Assembly (NCBI GenBank): GCA_964020085.1
Contig: OZ026607.1
Coordinates: 9,229,635-9,293,634 of the forward strand
Source: Micromussa lordhowensis
Taxonomy: Eukaryota; Cnidaria; Anthozoa; Scleractinia; Lobophylliidae
Direction of reading: 5' to 3'
Length of the DNA stretch: 64,000 bases
Of this stretch, positions 1-9,052 are shown piece by piece; the stretch's first letter is position 1; each line of letters begins with the position of its first letter. The notes below the pieces were generated by a model. That model saw nothing but the letters and a program-made list of their open reading frames with translations, had not been told where the DNA came from and searched no databases. The translations under genes were made by a program, and so were the position numbers.

Positions 1-65
1 TCACGTATTTAATCTAACAATATTTACGAAAATAGCAGATCAGGAAGTCGATCGATACAACGCTT

Positions 66-300
66 TTCAGGCTGTGGGTGGCGCGGTGGTTTATAGAGCG
101 CCAAACTCCAGATCGTGCGGACTGGGTTCGATTCCTACCTGCTTCCCTTGAGTTGTCAGAAGTTGAGTTTTGTTTTTACAACACAATTTACTCTCCATGT
201 TCCTGTCTCTATCCAGATGTGTGCACGGGTAATAGCGAATTAAATGCTGGGGGATATTCCTTGCGATACATTAGCATTATATTTTGATGGGAAAATGATA
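66..300 (+). mobile_element. tRNA-derived SINE
   Basis: The segment starts with a tRNA-like head. TGGCGCGGTGG (A-box-like) lies near 79-89 and GGTTCGATTCC (a good B box) near 125-135, the spacing expected for an internal Pol III promoter. The body ends in a motif I associate with cnidarian SINE tails (GCGAATTAAATGCTGGGGG, about 236-254, then a degraded GCGATACATTAGCA block). The family attribution is from memory. The 3' end is set where the similarity fades. The 69-residue open frame across it is a chance frame. Confidence 0.6.
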
Positions 301-1257
301 ATCTTATTCACTTCATGCTACATAGAAACCTGAGATAAGCGCCGGCTGTACTAGTACTTAATACGGTCAAGGAGCTAACGTTTTCATTCAGTGACGCTTG
401 CTAACCTGTACTTTGCTGATATTTATAGGTGGCAGTAGAGCCAAGCGTGCAAAACAGGCACGCTAAATATTCGAGAAGAATTGTAAGTTTTATAATCCAT
501 CAAATATTTTCCATCGCGCGCGATTGATCTAAACGCGGCTAGTGACTGAATATGCCCCAGTCAAAACCAGGCAATATCTTGGTATTCCCGATTCCTTAAT
601 TCTCAAAACTGCGCGTGTTTGAAAAATATTTGAAGGATAATAAACACATTAGCCTCCATTTAGCGCCCTGATGTTTATCGTTCGTCATTGTCTGTTCCTT
701 AAAGCTCTCAGTTTTCCTTTCGAAGACACAATATCCGAGCACATTTTCGCGCTTAATGAAGGCCATTGTTGATATACACAAAGCTTCTATGACGGTTTAA
801 TCATTCTACGTTACCCTCCGTCGTAGCGACAAATGAAAACACAATTTATAGGAGAATCTTTGCTGACTTTATTATTTACATTTTTTTCTCATTAACATAA
901 GACTTTGCGCCGAGAAGGCATCACACTAGACACGAATTGACTACAAATATTTAAAGATTTTGTGAAACTTATTAAAAGGTGAAATTTTTGACTCTTTGGA
1001 TTTAATATTCCAGGAGAATTTGGCTTTCATAACGTAGCTCTGTACGTTCTTTTAAAACCGGGTCACAAAATAAGAATTCAATGCATCACGCTCAAATTCC
1101 TTGGCTGGATAGTTTATCGTGCTATATTCTTTCAATAATCAGAACCATATTGTGTTTGTAGTTCCATCAGAAACTGTATGGCTTATGCTAATAAGGCAAA
1201 TATTGTAAATAAAGATTCTCCTTTTGAGTTGGGACTAAACAAACGATGAAAAGCCCT
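301..1257. other. No recognisable gene or repeat
   Basis: AT-rich sequence with stops in all frames at short intervals. I see no RNA gene, coding domain or element end here. Confidence 0.5.
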
Positions 1258-1686
1258 ATTCGCTACTTGCACATGACCCATAATCCCTTGCGTTGTTGGG
1301 GGGTAATCAGTAGAGGAAATGTATGGTATCATGACAAAAATTAGTTCGGTGAGCTCGGAAAACTAGCTACTAATGCTTAAAAATGCACCACAATTTACCA
1401 AAATCATGATAGGAGAAATTTGTACTAGTTTATAACTAAATGTAGAGAAATTCTTTTTTTGTCCATACATCGTCTGTAAAATTACAAGACGATGTATGGA
1501 CAAAAAAAAATTCTCTACATTTAGTTATAAACTAGTACAAATTTCTCCTATCATGATTTTGGTAAATTCTGGTGCATTTTTAAGCATTAGTAGCTGGTTT
1601 TGTGAGCTCACCGAAGTACCATACATTTATTCTAATGGTTACCCCCCAAAAACGCAAAGGATTATGGGTATGTGCAAGTAGCGAAT
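1258..1686. mobile_element. Fold-back (long inverted repeat) element, ~430 bp
   Basis: Left arm about 1258-1475 and right arm about 1487-1686 are reverse complements around an 11-base spacer. The outer ends are ATTCGCTACTTGCACA and its complement TGTGCAAGTAGCGAAT. The inner ends are GTCCATACATCGTCT and AGACGATGTATGGAC. The left arm carries an insertion of roughly 16 bases near 1331-1346 (ATCATGACAAAAATTA) and scattered substitutions. No coding capacity; this is a non-autonomous fold-back or MITE-type element. RNA from either strand would form a hairpin of about 200 bp. Several short open frames across it are chance frames. Confidence 0.8.
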
Positions 1687-1960
1687 TGGAACGATACGAC
1701 AAGCGAAAGCGAGATAGAGTCTCTGGCAATGCTTTCACTCCTAACCCTGAACTCTCCTTACCGATAGCCGCGCATTTTTTTTTTTGAATGAGGTTTGAAG
1801 AATCTCCTTGCTGGTTATCTTCATTATTCTCATCACTGTAGGCAATAGAAATTTGATGTGGATCACTTATTCTAAATAAAGAGTGTTTTCCCGTGACGTC
1901 AGAGCAGCCATACTGGTGTCCCAATCCAATCTTGTATTGGTGTTGAACTCTTTCCTGGTG
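1687..1960. other. Intergenic, no gene seen
   Basis: Contains a T10 run near 1777-1786 and a GTGACGTCA octamer-type site near 1894. The end (about 1892-1930) resembles a dispersed anthozoan repeat, but I cannot name it. Confidence 0.35.
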
Positions 1961-1961
1961 T

Positions 1962-2430
1962 TACATACATACATACTTTATTCGTCCCAAATGGGCTTTT
2001 CAGAATAAAGAGATAATTAATACTATATACACAAGTAAATCAATTAACTAATTAACTAGTAAGTAAAATGACATACTCAAACTGATTAATTATTAAATGA
2101 TAAAATTTAAAAAAACCAGAAAAGTAGAGCAGTTAAGTCACTAAAAAGTTTGAGACAAGGCTTCTCTTCAGGCAACGTTTGAAGTCCTGTAGTGTCGGTT
2201 TCAACTTAAGAGAAGAATCCAGTGAGTTCCAGAGTTTGACTGTCCTGAAGTAGAAAGTTCTTTGCCCTGTGGCTGTTTGATACAAAGGAATGTTTAGCAT
2301 CTGGGAGTTCCTTGTTGTACGCTTGGTGATCATAGCTCTTTGAATATGTTTAGAAAATAAAGAGGCTGGTGCGCACCCTGACATACATTTGAAGGCCATT
2401 ATTGCGTGGCGATAATACAACTGCTGTCTT
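1962..2430 (-). mobile_element. CR1/L2-like non-LTR retrotransposon, 3' fragment
   Basis: Minus-strand frame 2420-2133 encodes 95 residues typical of the extreme C-terminus of CR1/L2-type ORF2. It contains YYRHAIMAFKCMSG, then KRTTRNSQMLNIP, then RTFYFRTVKLWNSLDSSLK, ending shortly after. A TATG-type microsatellite tail (CATACATACATA on the plus strand, 1963-1975) marks the 3' end, as expected for this group. The copy is heavily 5' truncated, with no endonuclease and no RT core. An AAT trinucleotide run (2431-2454) borders its 5' side. Confidence 0.75.
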
Positions 2431-2455
2431 AATAATAATAATAATAATAATAAAC
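2429..2455. repeat. (AAT)n microsatellite
   Basis: Eight or nine AAT units in a row lie between two non-LTR retrotransposon fragments. Confidence 0.9.
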
Positions 2456-2518
2456 AATCTTTAAGGAGGAAGCGCCCGTCACGTAAATACGTGGTTTTCA
2501 GGGAGGTCCTCCGTAAAA

Positions 2519-2640
2519 AAATTAAAAAAGTATACAGGTAGCCACTTTAGATCTTTAAGGATAGGGGAAATATGGTCGTATTTCCTTGAGTTACTAACGA
2601 TACGAGAATAATTTATATTCCAACATGATACAACAAAAAA
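2519..2640 (-). mobile_element. Second CR1/L2-like RT fragment
   Basis: Reading the minus strand from about 2630 gives RIVSNSRKYDHISPILK then DLKWLPV, the conserved linker after the RT fingers/palm in CR1/L2-like ORF2 (family pattern: ...DHITPIL..LHWLPV). It ends at an A/T-rich stretch near 2519. It could be the upstream part of the same insertion as 1962-2430, separated by the AAT run and a deletion, or a different copy. Confidence 0.55.
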
Positions 2641-2691
2641 TATAGGTCATAAATATAAAAATGATATTAGTGCTGTTTTTGTTTATGTTAT

Positions 2692-2952
2692 TTAAGGGGT
2701 GATTGCTACTGGAAGATCTTCTATTGGCTTTACATGTTCACAAAATGGTACATGTTCTCTAAATGGTTCTTTGTCTTCTCTTGTCTTATAATTTACCCTG
2801 AAATTACCCCGCATGACAGATATTTCTGTCTCAAAATTAGCGAGGTTTCTGTTGTTTTCCAATGCTGCACAGCGCGCCATGAATCTTATCTCATCTGTTT
2901 CGAGCCCGAGTTTTTGACATATTACGTAAATAATACTAATAGGACAAATTAA
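2692..2952 (-). other. Unrecognised open frame downstream of the polymerase
   Basis: Minus-strand frame continuous to a stop near 2692, about 85 residues on this side of the inversion breakpoint. It includes a charged stretch ENNRNLANFETEISVMRG and ends EHVKPIEDLPVAITP. Composition looks protein-like, but I recognise no domain. In the uninverted arrangement it would lie just downstream of the polymerase stop, in the same orientation, so it may be a remnant of a neighbouring Polinton gene. It may also be a chance frame. Confidence 0.25.
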
Positions 2953-3348
2953 GTAATTTTCACATGTCGACCTGGCGAATGGGTGCCACCCTTGGGATAT
3001 TACTTGGGCGAACTCACCAACGAACTCGATGATAAAGACCACATTACGACCTTTGTTTCTGGTGGACCGAAAAATTATGCCTACCAGACAAAAAATGGAA
3101 AGACGATCTGCAAAGTACGTGGCTTTACCCTAAACTACCGTGGATCTCAAAAACTGAATTTTCAACTGTGTGCGAACAAGTCTGTTGGCCTAATGAAGAG
3201 CCTATCTTCCTTGAGAATCCTCACTTCATCAAACGGGATGCCAAAACAAAGACCATACATACTGTAGCATTAATAAAAGAAGTACAAGTTGGTGTATGAC
3301 AAGAGGGTGGTGCGCGGATTTGACACATTTCCCGATGGATATCGCTAA
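2953..3348 (+). pseudogene. Polymerase B C-terminus, inverted relative to the rest of the gene
   Basis: Plus-strand reading from 2953 begins VIFTCRPGEWVPPLG, the family sequence right after motif C. It continues YLGELTNELDDKDHITTF, SGGPKNYAYQTKNGKTICK and VRGFTLNYRGSQKLNF. A frame change near 3165 leads to VCEQVCWPNEEPIFLENPHF, and a return to the first frame near 3277 gives KKYKLVYDKRVVRGF, ending TFPDGYR with a TAA at 3346-3348. Gene order and termination are as expected for the C-terminus, but the strand is opposite to everything upstream. About 100 bp of former downstream flank (3349-3450) is inside the same inverted block. Confidence 0.85.
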
Positions 3349-3450
3349 ATGATTTGGAAGTGAAAGAAGTCAGGGATGACTATAAGAGCAGGTTGGAACC
3401 CAACAACTTTACCATTGCAACCTTGCAGCCAATATGAACACATTGCATAT

Positions 3451-3920
3451 CGTATCGAAGTACAGTGTTCTCATTTGAAGACGTTCGGGCACAGAAAACA
3501 GTTTTAATCGAGCTTGCGTTGTGGTAAAAGCGGCAATCACGACATTGGTCTTGTCAGAAGTGGAAACAAAGTCATCTCCCTGACTGTAGTACACCTCAAT
3601 GCACTGATCATTGACAAACTGAATTTTTACGTTAACTGCAGAAATTCTCGCGCGTTCATTGGCTAGTTTTTATCGTCAACATGCGGACAGACACATGAAT
3701 TTGAAATTCGTGCGACGCGTCAGCGAGCGAGAGCGGGCAATTCGACCATTTGTTATCGTAAAAAACAAATTGATGTCAGTTTTTAATGAGTCTCTCCTGT
3801 TATTGACAATGAATTTCGTCAACTTGTTAAATTTGTCACAGTTTAAGAGACGGAAATAACGTTCTGCATCTTATACCAGCTCTACTTGTGGCATGTTGTC
3901 AGGTTTACGAAATTTACCCC
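3451..3920 (-). pseudogene. Polymerase B, after motif B to first half of motif C
   Basis: After the acceptor the frame reads GKFRKPDNMPQVELV, then a TAA (3871-3873), then DAERYFRLLNCDK. About 190 bases with no counterpart in the family follow (roughly 3643-3835). Homology resumes with VNDQCIEVYYSQGDDF, TNVVIAAFTTTQARLKLFS and RLQMRTLYFDT. The last codon matching the family is at 3451. The residues that complete motif C are absent, because the inversion breakpoint falls there. Confidence 0.75.
3643..3835. other. Probable small insertion in polymerase B
   Basis: Separates two parts of the coding sequence that are adjacent in the family. It carries GCGCGTTCATTGGCTAG-like and GCGAGCGAGAGCGGG sequence of the kind seen in short anthozoan DNA elements, but I could not identify terminal repeats or a target duplication. 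The 66-residue plus-strand frame over it (3659-3859) is not a recognised protein. Confidence 0.35.
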
Positions 3921-4015
3921 CTACAGTAAAAGAAAAACAGAACATTAATGTTTGAAACCTGAAAGAAAAAATAGATACCAAAAAAAATGATGCAACTCTA
4001 AGACGTGTTACTTAC
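3921..4015 (-). other. Spliceosomal intron 2 of polymerase B, within motif B
   Basis: Donor GTAAGT (4015-4010) is a perfect consensus. The acceptor is a pyrimidine-rich TTTTCTTTTACTGTAG ending at 3921. Length 95 bp, phase 1: one base of a codon lies before the intron and two after it, and the next codons read GKF, which is what follows LNSF and one aromatic residue in this family. In-frame continuation on both sides at the conserved position makes the intron convincing. Confidence 0.75.
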
Positions 4016-4559
4016 AAAATGAATTCAGCATCAGCTTGGCTAACGAACGCAACCCAGGGTTTTTCTTGAACTTTGCAGGGTCCAGTTTGATACCTTCCTT
4101 TCTTTCGTATGTCTCTTTCTCTCTTCAGTTTGACACCAAGACGGCCATCCACTTGCTTCCTGTTTAATTTTTAGAAAGGTATCCTGTGAAGAGATCCGAG
4201 AACCTGCTAGGAAAGTGACATACTTCAAACATCCGAATGACTCGATACCCTACGTCCAAAGCTTTCTGAATCTCAATGGAACAGCAGGTTCCAGACAACA
4301 CGCGTTCTTCTTCACTGTGCTTGCAAGGTGTTTCTTGTAAGTTTTCGGCGCACGTTCTGCATAATTTCCCTTGTGCCCTAAAAGGTAGAACAGGATGGAA
4401 CAAAAACGAGGGAGGTAGAACGTCACACTTAATAAGACCATAGAAATCACAAGGAGAGCGATGTATTAAAGCTTCACTGGTCAGGATTTCAGGGTGAGAA
4501 ATTGGATATGTACCATACTTGTTTGTCCACGGATACAAAGAGGTAAAGTCCACATAGTG
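4016..4559 (-). pseudogene. Polymerase B palm, motif A to motif B
   Basis: Motif A reads VDFTSLYPWTNKYG (Asp 4548-4550 is a predicted metal ligand). It is followed by PCDFYGLIKCDVLPP, LFHPVLPFRAQGKLCRTCAE and EIQKALDVGYRVIRMFEV. After frame changes near 4185 and 4110 the frame gives TFLKIKQEASGWPSWC and then KLDPAKFKKNPGLRSLAKLM, running into LNSF. Coding ends at 4016 after the first base of the next codon, directly before a GTAAGT donor. Confidence 0.8.
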
Positions 4560-5313
4560 GATCTTTTCGTCTTCGGCAACCTCTCAGTATAGGCAAACAG
4601 CATTGGTTCTTTCACCAAAAAAGGCATCTCGAGGTTCAAAAGGTGTGTGATTTCACCGCTACATTCATTGTCAGTTCCTGTTTGAACTCACATTCCCATT
4701 TCACTTCTACATTGTATCCTAGGTTCTTGAAGTGTTCGATTTTGCATATAGTAGATTCTAGAACATTTTCCATGCTGGTTTCGTTAACAGGATTCAACGT
4801 GTCGGGCATATAGCCCTTATCACAACCGTGCCAAATGCAACCCATAAATTCGTAAATGGTCTTCCTCTGGGGATCATAACCATCAAAAAGGTTGCCACCG
4901 ATTCGTTGCTCACCTCCATTTAGGGCATGTAGAATGTGATTGCATGTCTAATGGTAAGCCCATGACAACCACTTGAGGGCCATGACAGAATATTTTCGAG
5001 CGGGTTGATATCCTTGAGGCGGAATGAGCCCAATAGTCTCTTTTCGTAGGAACTGTTGACGGAACACTCGGTTGCAAGCGGAAACAATGGTTACAGAGTA
5101 CTTGAAAGGGTCTAGCCCGCAAATTTTTTCCAATTAATTCTTTGAACTTGAGACAACATCGTCTGAGAATGTCCACATCACTGCGACAATACTCTTCAAT
5201 TTCGTTTTCAAAGTCAAACAAAAAGTCTTCATTCTTCAACTGATTATACCACGTCAGAAACTCTTGCCTTTCTTTCGTACTCATGTTGTAAGGGTCATAA
5301 TCTGTAACAGGAG
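4560..5313 (-). pseudogene. Polymerase B, Exo III to start of palm
   Basis: Sequence resumes immediately after the insertion with LPPVTDYDPYNMSTKERQEF, then Exo III EYCRSDVDILRRCC (Tyr near 5189-5191, Asp 5177-5179). A frame change near 5135 leads into EKICGLDPFKYSVTIVSACN and GLIPPQGYQPARKYSVMALK. A TAG stop lies near 4955, followed by HALNGGEQRIGGNLFDGYD, MGCIWHGCDKGYMPDTLNPV and WECEFKQEL. A second frame change near 4650 gives EPRDAFFGERTNAVC, a TGA near 4593, and EKIHYV leading into motif A. Order and spacing match the family apart from the lesions. Confidence 0.8.
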
Positions 5314-5318
5314 GAAGA

Positions 5319-5380
5319 ATGAATGAATGCATGAATGAAATGAATGAATGAATGAATGAATGAATGAATGAATGAATGAA
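5319..5380. repeat. (TGAA)n tail microsatellite
   Basis: Near-perfect run of TGAA units with one interruption near 5330 and one near 5340. It is the 3' tail of the nested retrotransposon. Confidence 0.9.
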
Positions 5381-6406
5381 ATCTTTATTTAAAACACGGT
5401 AAAAATATCAGTATAACAATAGAAATTCTTAAGTAAAATTTTCTATTTACTGGTTTACATATTTGCCGTTTGGTAGTCCGATACAGAGAGCCATTTATCG
5501 ATTCTTCTTTTAAAGTTGCTTAGAGACTTTGTAGTGCGGATATCCTCAGGGAGATCGTTCCAAAGATAAGCTCCGCTATAACTTCAACTACGCTTCAGGT
5601 AATCAGTTCTCGGTTTCGGCAAGTACAATTTTTGACTCGCGTCACGGAGATCAAAGGACAAAGCCCTCGGAGTGAACATGTTACAAAGATAATTTGGGGC
5701 GAGCTTATTAACGCATTTGTACATTAAATTTGCCTTTTGCTTCGTCCTTCTAACAGATAGGTTATCCCAGCTGAGAGAGTTGAGAAGATAGCTAGAGTTC
5801 GTATTACAACTTGATTTAGTAATTACTCTGGCAGCGCGATTTTGTAGTTTTTGTAGTTTCTCACTCAGCTGTTGCGACAAGCCATCCCAAACAACACTGC
5901 AGTAATCAAAATGTGGTTCGATAAGACCTTTGTATATTTTAATAGCGGTGTGCATTGAAACAAACGGTCTGACTCACTTAAGTGCACTGATACTGGAAGC
6001 GACTTTTTTTTAAATTTCGTGTATGTGCTCCTTCCAGGATAGGTTTTCATCTATGTTCAGTCCGAGAGCTTTGCTATGATCTGTTTGGTTTATTTTGACG
6101 CCCTCTACATTAATATTTACTGTCTTGTCATTTAAAGACTGCAGTTTTTGTCGTGAGCTAATGACCATAAACTCAGTTTTTTGCCACATTGAGGCTTAAC
6201 TTGTTAGCTCTGAGCCAAAGATTAATGCTTTTCAATTCAGATGCAGCAAAGGTAACATTCGTGTCATCGGCGTACATTCTAAGGAAGCCTAGGCTCAAGC
6301 AATTTGGTAAGTCATTTATGTAGATCAAAAAGAGCAGAGGACCAATTATTGATCCTTGGGGAACACCACAGTTTAAAGGGGTTGCACTGGAGAGGTGATT
6401 GTTTAC
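5319..6406 (-). mobile_element. 5'-truncated CR1/L2-like non-LTR retrotransposon nested in polymerase B
   Basis: About 1.09 kb in the same orientation as the host gene. RT core motifs survive in frame 6418-6173: CGVPQGSIIGPLLF, then INDLPN, and the catalytic YADDT. After stops near 6170-5960 a second frame (5955-5584) gives HFDYCSVVWDGLS, LQNRAARVIT and YKCVNKLAPNYL, the usual post-RT C-terminal block. The 3' end is an ATTC-type microsatellite (TGAA repeats on the plus strand, 5319-5380). The pentamer GAAGA flanks both sides (5314-5318 and 6407-6411) and fits a 5-bp target-site duplication, because polymerase coding sequence resumes on each side. Everything upstream of RT motif 3, endonuclease included, is missing. 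Confidence 0.85.
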
Positions 6407-6411
6407 GAAGA

Positions 6412-7016
6412 GGGCCAACGTAGATTTGATTTTCTCTCCGGTTGAAGAAATGAGGGAAGTAGCCCTTCTTTAATTCAGTAAGACCAAAAGTTTTTGGTAA
6501 GGCTTTTAGTGGCATAGGTAGGAAATTCAATGAATCGCGGAACTTTATTTCTGCCTCTTCCAGTTCCATGGACATTATTTTAGCACCATTGAGGATGAGT
6601 TTAGGAAGAAGGCATTCTTTGTAAAAGTACGCCCACAAGAGGAACCCGTCAAAGCCACGGAGATTGTGTGCGATGACGATGGCGCCTTGATGAGTTCCAT
6701 GTAACAGCCAAGTTCCAAACTGCTCGACACAGTCGTCACCCTTGAACACAGTTTCAAACCCTGTCTGATCCTGCACGTTTAAGAAATTTGCGATATGCTG
6801 GCCATCATCTTGACGTGTTTCGATATCAAAGAACAAGTATTCCTGACCTTCTTCATCTTCATCGTCCTCTTCTGCTTCATTGTCTGTTATCTCGTCTGAG
6901 AGGCGCCTGCGTTTTTTTCTTGGTTTCTGCTTTTTTCTTACATTCGCCTTCGCCATTCGTCTTCGTTTACGATAGGTTTCATGTAACGCAGATGTGTATT
7001 AGGTTCAACATATTCT
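6412..7016 (-). pseudogene. Polymerase B 3'-5' exonuclease domain, first half
   Basis: Minus-strand frame from about 6990 reads through a basic stretch (RKKQKPRKKRRR, a possible nuclear localisation signal), an acidic stretch (EAEEDDEDEE) and then Exo I (FFDIETRQD) and Exo II (HNLRGFDGFLL). It continues KTFGLTELKKGYFPHFF and NRRENQIYVGPL, where it is cut by the retrotransposon insertion at 6406/6407. The catalytic acidic residues of Exo I (Asp and Glu) and Exo II (Asp) are still present. This is the best preserved part of the gene. Confidence 0.85.
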
Positions 7017-8175
7017 TCACAGTTCCAACACATGACTTCTCCACACATGTGAGCATCGGGGACTTCGTTTCCTGTGAGAAATGATTTTGCTGCATGTCTT
7101 ACATTTATAATACTTTTGACAAACAGACTGGCCTGTTTTGTCGAATCGTGTATGATTGGTATAGCAATCATCACCGGCAAACATTCTCTGACATTGTCCG
7201 CACTCTCTCCATCTTCCTCCATCTTCAATAATTCCCCGACACCCTTCAGTGAAACAGTATTTGCATACCTTGTTACAGCGATGGCTTTCTTTCTTGTCAT
7301 AGCCTCTCTTGCATTCAAGACACCAATAGCCTTCTCCCAGGAAAGAGGAGACGGATGTGATGACATCAGAATGATTGTCGTGATGATACAAATAGATTTG
7401 TTTTTCTCGTCGAGGTCCTTCATACACAATGGCATTGAAGTGATCAGAGGAAAGGACTACGATTTGGTAGTCTTCAATGACTTTCTGGAACGTGGCTACT
7501 TCGGACAACCCACAGAGACCTTCTGGAACGCGAGCCTTCTGATGCAGCTTTTTGTCCAAGATGCTTTGCCGTTCACGTCCTTGACGAATAGAGTTCCAGT
7601 CGGGATGTTTCTCCTGGCGAGCCATGTCTGTAACCAAAGCACGGGCAAGGCAGAGCAAGTCCTTATTTCGAACTCGTATGACTGGTATCCAGAAACTTGG
7701 ACAATTTGAATCCATAATGTTTTCTTTTGCGAGAGGCGACTCCACCCTGCGGCATACCTACGTGAACCAAATGAACCTGCATTCCGTCTTGTAGGTTGAC
7801 GTTTGCATTCGATTGTAACACGAGCTGCACTTCTCCCATGATTCGTTCAGCATTTAACTCATGACGAGGCATGAATGGCAAGGCGATAGGGTGATCCAGC
7901 TATTTGCTTTGTAGAACAGAACGGACGAGGTCATTATCTGCCATTCCGATGGTCATTTCATTAACCATAGAGTCGAAAATCTCCCAGAGCTGATCCATAA
8001 GGGGCACTCCATTTGACTGTGGTTTCAAAGTGAGGTGATGATTGATGCCGGTGGTATTAAATTTGAGCACTTTTCGTCTGGTCATTTCACGAAGAGTATA
8101 GTGTTTGTCAGATTTCCAGACATTACCACCAGAACCAAATTGATTCAACGCCATTAAACAGTCCTCATCTGTGAG
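7017..8175 (-). pseudogene. Polymerase B N-terminal domain with cysteine-rich segment
   Basis: From the acceptor at 8175 the frame runs LTDEDCLMALNQFG and HYTLREMTRRKV, with an in-frame TAG near 7905, then PFMPRHELNAERIMGEVQ, VHLVHVGMPQGGVASRKRK, RVRNKDLLCLARALVTD, VVLSSDHFNAIVYEGP and YLYHHDNHSDVITSV. A cysteine-rich part follows (CLECKRGYDKKESHRCNKVC, CGQC, CKTC), a likely zinc-binding module. A frame change near 7050 leads into the segment with CGEVMCWNCEEYVEPNTH (about 7040-6990). These blocks are what I recall from cnidarian Polinton polymerases upstream of the exonuclease domain. The plus-strand frame 7074-7709 across this region is its antisense shadow. Confidence 0.8.
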
Positions 8176-8448
8176 CTATAATAATAAAACAAATTACTGT
8201 AAGGAAGAGAAACAAGAGGATTACTTGTCAAGCGATGACGTTAAGAAAAGTTACATAAATTCAAAATGGCGGATGACGGTTATCTAATAAATTCAACATG
8301 GCGGTTATCTGATAAATTCAAAATGGTGGATGTCTAATAAATTTAAAATGGCTGATATCTAATAAATTCAAAATGGTGGATGCATTCAAAATGATAGGAA
8401 GGATTTATATTGGTGCGCATTGCAAAATAACATGATCTATTTACTAAC
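8176..8448 (-). other. Spliceosomal intron 1 of polymerase B
   Basis: Donor GTTAGT at 8448-8443 and acceptor TTATTATTATAG ending at 8176. Length 273 bp, phase 0: the codon GAG ends exactly at 8449 and the next exon opens with LTDEDCLMALNQFG in frame. It contains a degenerate minisatellite (8255-8400). Confidence 0.6.
8255..8400. repeat. Degenerate ~27-bp minisatellite inside intron 1
   Basis: Five or six imperfect copies of a unit built on ATTCAAAATGGCGG plus a TCTAATAA spacer, arranged head to tail (8256, 8291, 8316, 8338 and 8363 approximately). Copies vary at CGG/TGG/CTG and in spacer length. Confidence 0.75.
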
Positions 8449-8449
8449 C

Positions 8450-8859
8450 TCATCGTCTAAAAGGTAACTGTAGTCCCAAGTTTCTATGGCTTCCTCGAGC
8501 TCCTTTTCTTCCCAGTCTTCCATAGCCTGTATTGTTTCAAACGTCTCAAACTCTTCGCTCATTGCCGTGTTCAGAAATGAGGTCTGTTCACCTGGCGTCG
8601 ATTCCTGTAAAGATTTCAGGTCTTAAATATCCCAGGATGAAGAAAGTCGCGTTCCGTTAACGCTTCTGAGACTCTTTCAGTGTTGAATTCTAGTGTTGGT
8701 GGAGTGTCTGGGGAAACAAGCATTTCATTGACGAGCTCAGTCAGTCATTCATTTGAACTGTTCGCGTTCGTATGCAATCTTCTTTGCATTTCTTCGACGT
8801 TCTTTTGATCTTTAAATCAGTTTTGAACCCAACGATCGTGAAACGGAACCATTTCATGC
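8450..8859 (-). pseudogene. Polymerase B, N-terminal exon (degraded)
   Basis: From a possible start ATG near 8859 the minus strand reads MVPFHDRWVQN, then a TGA, then a frame with NVEEMQRRLH, ELVNEMLVSPDTPPTLEFN and SEALTERDFLHPGIF. After one frame change near 8625 it continues through ESTPGEQTSFLN and a very acidic stretch (EDWEEKELEEAIETWDYSYLLDDE) to a GAG|GTTAGT splice donor at 8449/8448. I infer that this belongs to the polymerase because the donor joins in phase to the acceptor at 8175 and because N-terminal acidic extensions occur in this family. The start codon is the weakest part of the call. Confidence 0.5.
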
Positions 8860-9052
8860 TTTTTGTATTCAACGTTGAATAAAAATGACCGAAATCTTCC
8901 GATCAATTTTTCAATAAACCAATATATATAGGAAGCAGCCAATGAACCTCACAAGAGCCAGAAACTGACGAAACTGACGATAATTTCAGGACATAGATTC
9001 ATTGTGTCTTTAAATTTTGAGAACAAATGAACGAAAAGAGGATTTTTATGGC
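8860..9052. promoter_or_regulatory. Upstream flank of the polymerase; possible TATA element
   Basis: AT-rich sequence upstream of the candidate first exon. AATATATATAGG near 8921-8932 is a TATA-like string, positioned about 65 bases upstream of the candidate start on the minus strand. Nothing else recognised. The call is weak because the start codon itself is uncertain. Confidence 0.2.

Larger units (their letters stand above)
2953..8859 (-). pseudogene. Protein-primed DNA polymerase B, Polinton/Maverick type, decayed
   Basis: In an intact element this enzyme replicates the transposon DNA. Landmarks in order on the minus strand: N-terminal region (8859-7017), Exo I with DIET (Asp at 6825-6827), Exo II HNLRGFDG (Asp at 6648-6650), Exo III YCRSD (Asp at 5177-5179), motif A DFTSLYP (Asp at 4548-4550), motif B KLMLNSF (about 4040-4016), and the first half of motif C, YFDT (3451-3462). 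The C-terminal part follows on the opposite strand at 2953-3348. I see in-frame stops near 7905 (TAG), 4955 (TAG), 4593 (TGA) and 3871 (TAA), and frame changes near 8625, 7050, 5135, 4650, 4185 and 4110. A retrotransposon splits the exonuclease domain. The family match is by recalled motifs; Polintons and adintovirus-like relatives share this polymerase, and no capsid or integrase gene is present here to choose between them. Confidence 0.85.

Noticed and set aside
1580..1924. 114-residue minus-strand frame over the fold-back right arm
   Set aside because: Low-complexity, part palindrome; no recognisable domain.
7074..7709. 211-residue plus-strand open frame
   Set aside because: It is the antisense shadow of the polymerase N-terminal domain, whose conserved blocks are clear on the minus strand.
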